From: Acidobacteriota bacterium
GTDB lineage: Bacteria; Acidobacteriota; UBA6911; RPQK01; DATIPO01
Direction: 5' to 3'
Length of the DNA: 64,000 nucleotides
Assembly (NCBI GenBank): GCA_035471785.1
Contig: DATIPQ010000138.1
Location: 52,282-116,281 of the forward strand
The notes beneath the pieces were generated by a model. That model did no database searches. It was given only the letters and a program-made list of their open reading frames with translations, and was not told where the DNA came from. The position numbers were made by a program, and so were the translations under genes. Positions 8,090 to 15,122 of the stretch are shown here, in pieces; within the stretch, counting starts at the first letter, position 1, and each line of letters begins with the position of its first letter.

Positions 8090-8501
8090 AGGCCCGCTAC
8101 TTGGTCGACAAGCGCGCCTTTGGCCCGCAATGCACTTGGAACCGGTCCGCAAGCGACTTCGCCAATCATCGAAGCGGGTGAAAAGCCGCCACCTGCGCCA
8201 TCATGGACTTGGAAGTTGTTTACAGCGCCCGAGGCGCCAAAGAGCACGCCGACATAAGGCGTCGCCGATCTTTGCCTACCACCACATCCCCCTCACCGAA
8301 CCCGTGTTCCAGCGCGCCATCGAGATCCAGAGCAAGCTGGCGAAGATCGGCCGTCACCGCCTACCCATCCCCGACCTCATCATCGCCGCCACCGCCGAAC
8401 TCCACAACCTCACCATCCTCCACTACGACCGAGACTTCGACCGCATCGCCGAGGCTACCCAGCAACTCGCAGGCTGGATCATCCCTCAAGGGAGTCTTTA
8501 G
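8086..8501 (+). pseudogene. Frameshifted vapC toxin
   Basis: The parts of a PIN-domain VapC are present but spread over all three frames: [13 protein letters not shown] (start frame), [10 protein letters not shown] (second), SPIIEAGEK (third), then [20 protein letters not shown] (start frame, after an in-frame TGA) and finally [20 protein letters not shown] through [20 protein letters not shown] to the stop at 8499-8501 (second frame). At least four indels are needed to join them. All three acidic positions (VDK, DLE, IPD) can still be seen, so decay looks recent. Sequencing error could explain one indel but hardly four. Confidence 0.75.
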
Positions 8502-8771
8502 ACCGTTTAGCGGTATGAGGGATGCGTATTAACAGGCGCCTACCAGAAGTAGAGCCACCAAGCCCCACGAACTCACGACAAGAATGGTCCTAATATGGTC
8601 TCCTTACATTGTTTAGATTCAAAGAACCTGCCGGCACCCATCCCAAATAAAGTGTGAAGAGAAAGAACCACTGCTGTCTGAATTGCAATTCTGTCAGGGT
8701 TGCGCTAGACTCCTGCTTTGGACACCCGAAAACTCCAAACACGTTCTCTGCCGGGTGATAACTAAAAATTA
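8502..8771. other. Non-coding spacer, AT-richer, with a hairpin at the recombinase stop
   Basis: No coding sequence can be supported. A short inverted repeat TGATAA-N7-TTATCA at 8756-8774 covers the stop codon of the recombinase; it lacks a clear T-run on the minus strand and is a doubtful terminator. Base composition is more AT-rich than the flanking genes. Confidence 0.4.
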
Positions 8772-9755
8772 TCAGTGCCTCCTAAGAGTTCCTCTGCAGT
8801 TGTACTTCCGGACGAGACTTCTAAGATGTGAACTGTCTACAGCTGTGTATATCTGTGTCGTGGTGAGGCTTTGGTGGCCTAGGAGGCGTTGGACGTAGCG
8901 GATGTCTAGGCCGGCCTCGAGCAAATGGGTGGCGGCGGTGTGACGGAACATATGGGGGGTGATGCGGCGGGTTAGCGAAGCCTGGCGGCCGGCTTCGGCG
9001 ATCCAGCGGCGGACGTGAGCCGTGGTGGTGAGGCGGTCCAGAGAAGGGTGGAGGATGAGTTGGGAGGTTGTGGGGTGCAGGGAAGAGCGGATTTGAAGGT
9101 AGCGGGAAATGAGGGCGTGGAGGGTGTCGTCGGGGAGGAAGACATGGCGCTGGCGGTGGCCCTTTCCTTGGATGAGGATGGTGGAGGTGTCGATGTCGAG
9201 GTCGCGCAGACGGATGGCGACCAGTTCGCCGACGCGGATTCCGGTGGAGAAGAGAAGTTCGATGCAGACCAGGGTGGTGAGTTGCTGCAGGGCATCCGGG
9301 TCAGGGTGTAGGGGGAGGTTCTGAGGAGTGTAACGCTTGTTGCGGTAGATTCCCAGGCGTTTGGCCGACTCCAGGATCAGGGCTCGGACCTCCCTGCGGG
9401 TCAAGGTGCGGGGGAGGCGGTGAGGAAGACGCAGGCGGACACGCAAGCGCTGAAAGGGCGTGACTTCGATGCGCTCCTCGTCCTCCAGCCAGAGGAAGAG
9501 TTGACGCAGGCAAGCCAGGCGGCGCTTGACGGTGGAGGTCTTGAGTTCGCGCTCGTGCTGCAAATGGTGCATGTAAGACTGCAAAAGCTCCCGGGTGCAC
9601 ACCTCCAGCGTCTTGTGTCCTCCGACGAAGGTAAGGAAGTCGCGCAGGTCGGTTTCGTAGGCGCGGTGGGTGTGCCGGGACAGGTTCTTGGTGGCGCTCA
9701 GGTGGTGCAGAAAATCGGCACAAATCTGGTGCAGTTTAGATCGGTTGCTTGCCAT
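8772..9755 (-). CDS. Tyrosine recombinase / integrase (XerC/D-like)
   Basis: 327 residues. The N-terminal SAM-like core-binding domain spans about 5-95 (LSRHTHRAYETDLRDFLTFV). The catalytic domain carries the expected residues: Arg in STGIRVGEL, Lys in GKGHRQRHVFL, His-x-x-Arg in HMFRHTAATHLLEAG, His in LLGHQSLTTT and nucleophile Tyr in QIYTAV. GAGG lies six bases before the ATG. It is about Xer length but carries an unusual insert (IYRNKRYTPQNLPLHPDPDA) near residue 140. Position between broken toxin-antitoxin genes and a GH18 gene suggests a phage- or island-type integrase rather than the housekeeping XerC. No attachment-site duplication is evident nearby. Confidence 0.85.
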   Translation of the reverse strand: MASNRSKLHQICADFLHHLSATKNLSRHTHRAYETDLRDFLTFVGGHKTLEVCTRELLQSYMHHLQHERELKTSTVKRRLACLRQLFLWLEDEERIEVTPFQRLRVRLRLPHRLPRTLTRREVRALILESAKRLGIYRNKRYTPQNLPLHPDPDALQQLTTLVCIELLFSTGIRVGELVAIRLRDLDIDTSTILIQGKGHRQRHVFLPDDTLHALISRYLQIRSSLHPTTSQLILHPSLDRLTTTAHVRRWIAEAGRQASLTRRITPHMFRHTAATHLLEAGLDIRYVQRLLGHQSLTTTQIYTAVDSSHLRSLVRKYNCRGTLRRH

Positions 9756-10245
9756 CGTCGCCTCTCTTTACCTGGCCTCTCGATGCAGGTAAGTGGCCAT
9801 TGTAGTGCTTTATGTAGCGAGTCAGGCAAAAAAAGTGGTTATAATAGAGATACTTGATATTGTGAGGTTGGGGCAGGTGTCCGGCAGGGGTCAAGAGGGG
9901 TGGGGACGTTTGCGTGTCTAATCCTGATGGCGGCTTGAAGCCAAGTACGAATTCAGATGTGGAACATCCGTGGATTGAAGCTGCGCAAGAACACGATTGA
10001 GTGAGATCGTTTACGGCTTGGGGGCAGTTGATCGGGTAACGGACCTTTCAAAAACGACTGTGTGCAGCGCGTTAAGAGCTTTTGAGCCAGAGTCTTACCA
10101 GGTTCGAGGTGCGATATCCGAAGTTCGAAAGAACCCCAAACCAAAGGGGCGCAATCCTGACTGCCGAGGTTAAATCCGAAGTAAGTTAGGATGCGGCATG
10201 GCTCAGAACTTGTGACGCGTGGCGCCAGGCAGGGAGGAAGACACC
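9756..10245. other. Intergenic region upstream of the recombinase and GH18 gene
   Basis: The 490 bases contain no convincing gene. One frame, 9997-10173 from a TTG, reads LGAVDRVTDLSKTTVCSALR and ends in a basic tail (EVRKNPKPKGRNP); this looks like a helix-turn-helix and could be a relic of a transposase N-terminus, but there is no supporting context. A TATAAT at about 9840 has no good -35 box. Confidence 0.3.
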
Positions 10246-11043
10246 ATGAGCAAGGAAACCTTTATCGCCTACTGGAGCGGGGAGGAGCCGACGGGGCCCG
10301 AGCACTCGCCTACCCTGGAGCAAACGCCGGACTTCGTGGACATCGTCATCCTTTTCTACGTGCTGATCAACGATGACGGCAGTCTCAACTTTGACCGGCT
10401 GGTGCTGCACAACGACCAGGCCACCATCATGGGCTGGATGGAGGACATCCGTCAGCGGCAGCAGAACCAGCAGCGCAAGACCAAATTTACGCTGGGGATT
10501 CTGAGCGGCAGCTTCCCCGAGCAGGACCCTTCCACCTTCGCGCAAACGGTGGCCGCGGCCGCCGAGGACTGGGGCGTGGACGGTATCACCGTTGACTACG
10601 AGCCTCCGACCAGCGACCCTTCCATTATCAACGTGGTGAAGGCCATCAGGAGCGCCTTGCCCTCGGGGTCCATCATGACCGCCCCGATCTACGGCGCCTG
10701 GCTGGGCAACCCGCAATTGCAGCCGTTTGCCCAGCAGTTCGACTACGTGTCCACCATGGACTACACGCCTTATCCCGGCTACAGCAGCACCATCTCCCTC
10801 TACAACGACTATGGGCAGACCATCGGGGGGACGGACAAGTTGGCCATCGGAGTGAGTTGCATGACGTTTACCAATGGGAATCACACGCCCTTGGATGACG
10901 TGAAGAAGCTGTGTGCCTATGAGCCGTCGGGGGGGAATAAGCTGGGTATCATGCTCTATACCCTGTCTTATGACGCGCCTGGTCATGGGAGTCCATATCC
11001 CTTGTTTACCTATACGGACACGATTCATGACAGTTTGCCCTGA
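10246..11043 (+). CDS. Glycoside hydrolase family 18-like protein without signal peptide
   Basis: 265 residues from ATG 10246 (GGGAGGAAG upstream). The GH18 TIM-barrel signature DGxDxDxE appears as DGITVDYE near residues 111-118, with the proton-donor Glu and the second Asp retained but the middle Asp replaced by Thr. The sixth-strand motif STMDYTPYPGY carries the Met-Asp-Tyr of the substrate site. GH18 enzymes cleave beta-1,4 GlcNAc linkages in chitin or N-glycans by substrate-assisted catalysis. The protein is shorter than usual and begins MSKETFIAYWSG directly at the first barrel strand, with no signal peptide, so it is either cytoplasmic or exported by a non-Sec route. Activity is uncertain because of the altered motif. 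Confidence 0.7.
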   Translation: MSKETFIAYWSGEEPTGPEHSPTLEQTPDFVDIVILFYVLINDDGSLNFDRLVLHNDQATIMGWMEDIRQRQQNQQRKTKFTLGILSGSFPEQDPSTFAQTVAAAAEDWGVDGITVDYEPPTSDPSIINVVKAIRSALPSGSIMTAPIYGAWLGNPQLQPFAQQFDYVSTMDYTPYPGYSSTISLYNDYGQTIGGTDKLAIGVSCMTFTNGNHTPLDDVKKLCAYEPSGGNKLGIMLYTLSYDAPGHGSPYPLFTYTDTIHDSLP

Positions 11044-11419
11044 TGGAGCGCTATTCCACCCCTTCAGGGTTCGCTTCCAGCTCGTTTCGTGACCCAGGGT
11101 TGCCCCCTTGCGCGCTTCGCTTGCGGCGGGCTTCACCCTGGGCTAACGAATCGCTCCCTTCAGGGAGCCCGGACGCCGCGTTGGATTTTTTTGAAGCTGA
11201 CGTCGGCAGTGACGGCCTGTCCTGCGAAGCCTCGGCGAAGGAGGGGGCTAACGAATGGCTCCCCTTCAGCCTGGACGCCGCTTTGGCTTTTTCGAAGCTG
11301 ACGTCGACAACAGCGACGGTCTGTCCTTCGAAGCCTCGGCGAAGGAGGGCGATTGGCTGGCCCGAGTCCGGACCGTTCGAAATTCGCACTTCGCAAATCG
11401 CACTTGCCCTTGCCCTTGC
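11044..11419. repeat. Intergenic tandem repeat, two units of about 104 bp
   Basis: Two imperfect direct copies lie at about 11140-11246 and 11245-11351. Each contains GGGCTAACGAATCGCTCCC or a close variant, GGACGCCGC, GAAGCTGACGTCG and CGAAGCCTCGGCGAAGGAGG in the same order. Forward and reverse open frames run through the repeats, but they have no plausible protein. The remaining bases up to the permease stop hold nothing else I can identify. Confidence 0.6.
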
Positions 11420-13885
11420 CTACTCCCAGCGCAGGGCCTGGGTGGGGTCCAGGCGGGAGGCGCGGCGGGCGGGGAGGTAGGTGGCGGAGAGGACGATCAG
11501 GGTCAGGGCGGCAGCAACCGCTGAGTAGGTGACGGGGTCGACGGGGTCGACGCCGAAGAGCAGGGCCGCCATCAGGCGGGTGAGGCCGAAGGCGGCAGCC
11601 AGACCCAAGCCCACTCCGATGACGGCCAGAAAGAAGCCGTGGCGCAGCACCATGCGGCTGACGTCGGTTTGGCGGGCTCCCAGCGCCATGCGGACGCCAA
11701 TCTCCTGAGTGCGCTGGCCCACGGCGTAAGAGATGACGCCGTAGATCCCCACCGCGCCCAGCAGGATGGCGGCGCCGGCGGCGATGGCCAGCATGATGAG
11801 GGTGAACTCGGTGCGGGCCATGGAACCGTCCAGCCACTCGCGCTGGGTGCGGACGCTGGCCAAGGGCAGGTCGGGGTTGACCGCCCAAACCGCTTGACGC
11901 AGCTCGTCCGTGAAGTCGGAGGCACCCGTCCGCGGCGAACGTATGGCGTAGACCAGCGAGCGCTGGGTAAAGGTCTCGTTCTCCCACATGTCGCGCACCA
12001 GCAGCGGCCAGTAGACCGTCTTGATCGGGTCCTGATCGACTCCGTCGTCATGCACTCGGCCCACCACCCCGATGATCTCCCGCCAGTTGCTCTCAGACAG
12101 GCTCGACATCACCCGCTTGCCCAGCGCCTGGGCCGGGTCGTCCCAGTACTCGGCGGCCAGGTCTTCGGTGATCATGACCACGGGACGCTGGTTGTAGATG
12201 TCGTCCCAGGTGATGGCGCGTCCCGCTACCAGCGGGTTGCCGATGGTGGCGTGGTAGTTCTCGGAGACCCACTTGAAGCGGCGGATGGGCGGCAGGGTGT
12301 CGGGCGCGGTAGGAAACTCTTCCACGAAAAGCGCGTCGTTGCTGTCCCACCCGTCCATGGGAACCGAGTTGGAGAGTCCCACCGACTCCACGCCCCCGAT
12401 GCTGCGGACGTTCTCGAGGATCTGCTGATGCATGCGGACGCTTTCAACCGGGTCTCCCACCACGGCGCTGGGAATGGTGATGCGGAAGGTCTGCAGCGTG
12501 TCCGGATCGGTGAATCCCGGTTCCACCTGGCGCATGGCCTGGAAGCTGCGCACCATCAGTCCCGAGCCCACCAGCAGCACCAGCGCCAGAGCGATTTGAC
12601 CGACCACCAGGATGTTGCGCGCCCGCAGGCGCTGTTTGCCCGCGGTTCCGCCGCGTCCGCTTTCTTTGAGCGCCAGCACCAGCCCCGGACGCAGGTACTT
12701 GACGGCGGGAAAAAGTCCGAAGAGCACCCCCGCCAGCAGGGAGATGCCCAGCGTGAAACCCAGCACGTTGGGGTCGATGCTGATCTCCTGCAGACGCGGC
12801 AGGCTGCCCGGCTCCAGGAAGAGCAGCAGGCGGATGCCGCCGTAGGCCAGAGCCAGCCCGGCCAGGCCGCCCAGGAGTCCCAGGGTCAGGCTTTCCACCA
12901 GGAACTTGCGGGCCACCGACCAGCGGTCGGCTCCCAGCGCCATGCGGATGGCCAGTTCCTGCTGGCGTCCTTCGGCCCGCACCAGCAGAAGGTTGGCGAC
13001 GTTGGCGCAGGCGATCAGCAGCACCAGTCCCACCGTCCCCAGCAGAATCCACAGCGTCGATCCGATGTCGCCCACCGCGTCGAACTTGAAAGGGTGTACA
13101 CGGGCTGCGAACTTGGCCTCTTTGAGCATGTTGAGGCTGATGCCGCCGGGAAAGTTCTCGGCCGCCATGGGGAACATGCGGTTGACGTCTTGATTGGCCT
13201 GCTCCAGGTCGACTCCGTCCTTGAGGCGGGCCACGCCCTGGTAGCTGAAGTTGCCCAGGATGGTCTCGGAGCGGTCGAAACGGAAGGGAATCAAAAGCTC
13301 AGGGTCGGTATTGAGGAAACGAAAGCCGGGTGCCAGGACTCCGATGATTTCGTGAGAATTGCCGCTCAGGTTCAGGGTCTTGCCTAGAGCGCCGGAGTTG
13401 CCCCCGAAGTGGCGCTGCCAGTAGGCGTAGCTGAGGATGACGGTGCGGGGGCTGCCGGGGCTGTCGTCCTCTTTGCTGAAGGTGCGGCCCAAGACGGGCT
13501 CGACGCCGAGCAGCGGCAAGGTGCCGTCGGTGACGTTGAGTCCGGACACCCGCTCGGGCTGGTCCAGGCCGGTGACCGTGACCGCGGTCTGGTCCCACAG
13601 TCCGATGTCGGTGAAAACGCGGTTTTCGTCGCGGTAGGTGAAGTAGGTGGCGGGCGATTGGTTGACCATCTCGAATCCCAGTCCCGGCGCCGTATGCCAG
13701 ACGCCGACCAGCCGTTCCGAGTCCTCGAAGGGGAGAGGCTTGAGCAAGACGCCGTTGATGACGCTGAAAATGGCGCTGTTGGCCCCGATGCCCAAGGCCA
13801 GGGTCAGTACCGTGATGAGCGTAAAAGCGGGGGACTTGGTAAAGGTGCGAAAGGCCAAACGGAAGTCGGTCCAAATCTTGTTCAT
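11420..13885 (-). CDS. Orphan MacB/FtsX-family permease (ADOP type)
   Basis: 821 residues with the layout of acidobacterial duplicated orphan permeases: an N-terminal membrane helix (SPAFTLITVLTLALGIGANSAIFSVING), a periplasmic MacB-like domain to about 260, three helices with LLIACANVANLLLVRA, a linker, then a second periplasmic domain and three C-terminal helices (AIAAGAAILLGAVGIYGVISYAVGQRTQEIGVRMALGA). It is the transmembrane half of a MacB-type ABC system, but no ATPase gene lies beside it. Substrate is unknown; export of peptides or lipids, or mechanotransmission, is possible. A good site (GAGGAG) precedes ATG 13885. Two paralogues occur in this window at 46150 and 57988. Confidence 0.9.
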   Translation of the reverse strand: MNKIWTDFRLAFRTFTKSPAFTLITVLTLALGIGANSAIFSVINGVLLKPLPFEDSERLVGVWHTAPGLGFEMVNQSPATYFTYRDENRVFTDIGLWDQTAVTVTGLDQPERVSGLNVTDGTLPLLGVEPVLGRTFSKEDDSPGSPRTVILSYAYWQRHFGGNSGALGKTLNLSGNSHEIIGVLAPGFRFLNTDPELLIPFRFDRSETILGNFSYQGVARLKDGVDLEQANQDVNRMFPMAAENFPGGISLNMLKEAKFAARVHPFKFDAVGDIGSTLWILLGTVGLVLLIACANVANLLLVRAEGRQQELAIRMALGADRWSVARKFLVESLTLGLLGGLAGLALAYGGIRLLLFLEPGSLPRLQEISIDPNVLGFTLGISLLAGVLFGLFPAVKYLRPGLVLALKESGRGGTAGKQRLRARNILVVGQIALALVLLVGSGLMVRSFQAMRQVEPGFTDPDTLQTFRITIPSAVVGDPVESVRMHQQILENVRSIGGVESVGLSNSVPMDGWDSNDALFVEEFPTAPDTLPPIRRFKWVSENYHATIGNPLVAGRAITWDDIYNQRPVVMITEDLAAEYWDDPAQALGKRVMSSLSESNWREIIGVVGRVHDDGVDQDPIKTVYWPLLVRDMWENETFTQRSLVYAIRSPRTGASDFTDELRQAVWAVNPDLPLASVRTQREWLDGSMARTEFTLIMLAIAAGAAILLGAVGIYGVISYAVGQRTQEIGVRMALGARQTDVSRMVLRHGFFLAVIGVGLGLAAAFGLTRLMAALLFGVDPVDPVTYSAVAAALTLIVLSATYLPARRASRLDPTQALRWE

Positions 13886-14008
13886 GCTCGTCTCCTCGCA
13901 ACCTCTAACGAGCGCAGGTGGCGAATTGTTGCTGGCCGGCGAAAAAAAGTTGCCCTCGGCGCAGTCGCATTGGACTGGTAAGATGCCTCATCAGCCACGG
14001 AGCGAGCC

Positions 14009-14701
14009 TTGGACAACTACTTCAACTACTTCACCGAGATCGAAGAGTACTTCGTCCGCAAACGGGGTAAGAACCTGCTGGTATCGCCCTTGGACTGGTG
14101 CCTGATCGAACTGTGGCGGGACAGCGGCATCCCCTTGAACATCGCCTTGCGCGGCATCGACCGCAGCTTTGAAGCGGCCGAGAAACGCGGACGCCCGGCT
14201 CCCCGCAGCCTTTACTACTGTCACCCGGCCATCCTGGAAGCCCACCAGGAACACCAGCAGGCCATGCTGGGAAAGGATGAGGAGGAAGATCGGGAAGGGA
14301 TGGAAAGACGCCGCCAGGAGGACGGCCTGGAGCTTTCACGCCCAAAGATCACGGCCGACATCGGACGCATTCTCGCTCTCCTGGAAGCACGGTCCGCCGA
14401 GCCCTATGGTCGGGCCTGCCGCCGCCTTGAGGCGCTCAAGCAGGAAGTCGAGGGGGCTTCCTTTGTCAGTTTCGAGGAAGTCGACCGCGAATTGAGCGAG
14501 ATCGGCGCTTCGCTGGCCGATGAGTTGCTCGAGGAATTGCCGGGGGAGAGTGTGGGGGAGTTGAAGAAGGAAATACGGCGTGAGACCCGGGTCTACAAGA
14601 AGAAGCTCGAGAAGGAGTCCTTCGAGAGGCTGCAGCGCAGCTACTTGCAGCGCCGTCTGTTGGAGGAGCAGGGACTTCCTCCCTTTTCGTTGTTGGTGTA
14701 G
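14009..14701 (+). CDS. Conserved-looking soluble protein of unknown function
   Basis: 230 residues from TTG 14009 with GGAG seven bases upstream. The N-terminal third reads YFNYFTEIEEYFVRKRGKNL then SPLDWCLIELWRDSGIPLNI, a compact helical domain that also suggests nucleic-acid or replication-initiator-like architecture, but I cannot assign a family. The rest is Glu/Arg-rich and predicted helical, with possible coiled coil from about 85 to 220. No signal or membrane segment. It is divergent from the permease gene at 13885, sharing about 120 bases of control region. Function unknown; cytoplasmic. Confidence 0.7.
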   Translation: MDNYFNYFTEIEEYFVRKRGKNLLVSPLDWCLIELWRDSGIPLNIALRGIDRSFEAAEKRGRPAPRSLYYCHPAILEAHQEHQQAMLGKDEEEDREGMERRRQEDGLELSRPKITADIGRILALLEARSAEPYGRACRRLEALKQEVEGASFVSFEEVDRELSEIGASLADELLEELPGESVGELKKEIRRETRVYKKKLEKESFERLQRSYLQRRLLEEQGLPPFSLLV

Positions 14702-14735
14702 GCAGCAGGAAGCCGACCCACAAACGTTGCCTGGA

Positions 14736-15005
14736 TCGCCGCAAGGATGCGCCTCCCACCCGCCGACACACGGGGGAAGCCGGTTTGCATCAAGTCAGGG
14801 GCTGGCCGGCTGGCCCCTCCGAGCGAAAAGGTCACCTGCTTCCTCAGCAGCCGGCCTATGCCCGCCGCCGCAAGGTGGCGCATCCTACCTTCCAGAAAAG
14901 CAGCTTCCTTGCCCAGCAGCCGTGTCGACAGCGGGCCAGCCACTAACATGGTGCAAACCAGCCTCCCCCGTGTGTCGGCGGGTGGGAGGCGCATCCTTGC
15001 GGCGA
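14736..15005. repeat. 270-bp element with 59-bp terminal inverted repeats
   Basis: Bases 14736-14794 and 14947-15005 are inverted copies with only about four mismatches in 59 positions; both begin TCGCCGCAAGGATGCGCCTC at their outer ends. The 150 bases between carry no gene. The structure is that of a miniature inverted-repeat element or a very large hairpin. It fills most of the spacer between the gene ending at 14701 and comEC (421 bases); the last 115 bases before comEC hold nothing recognised. Confidence 0.7.
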
Positions 15006-15122
15006 TGGGCACAACGGCCGTATCGGCTCATTAGTTGCTCGGGCGGCGATTTCGTAGATTCGACGACCAGCAGCGTTATAGAAGGTGTGAGGACTCTTGC
15101 CCGCCGGCTCTATCACCTTGAA

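Noticed and set aside
8772-9755. Integron integrase or phage attachment site
   Set aside because: No IntI-specific insert, no attC-like array and no duplicated core sequence could be found around the recombinase.
9997-10173. 58-codon frame with a helix-turn-helix look
   Set aside because: TTG start without ribosome-binding site, no recognisable family and no partner; kept only as a remark in the spacer entry.
14580-15122. N-terminal extension of comEC by 181 codons
   Set aside because: It passes through the 59-bp inverted-repeat element and the end of the previous gene, and the residues resemble no ComEC N-terminus.
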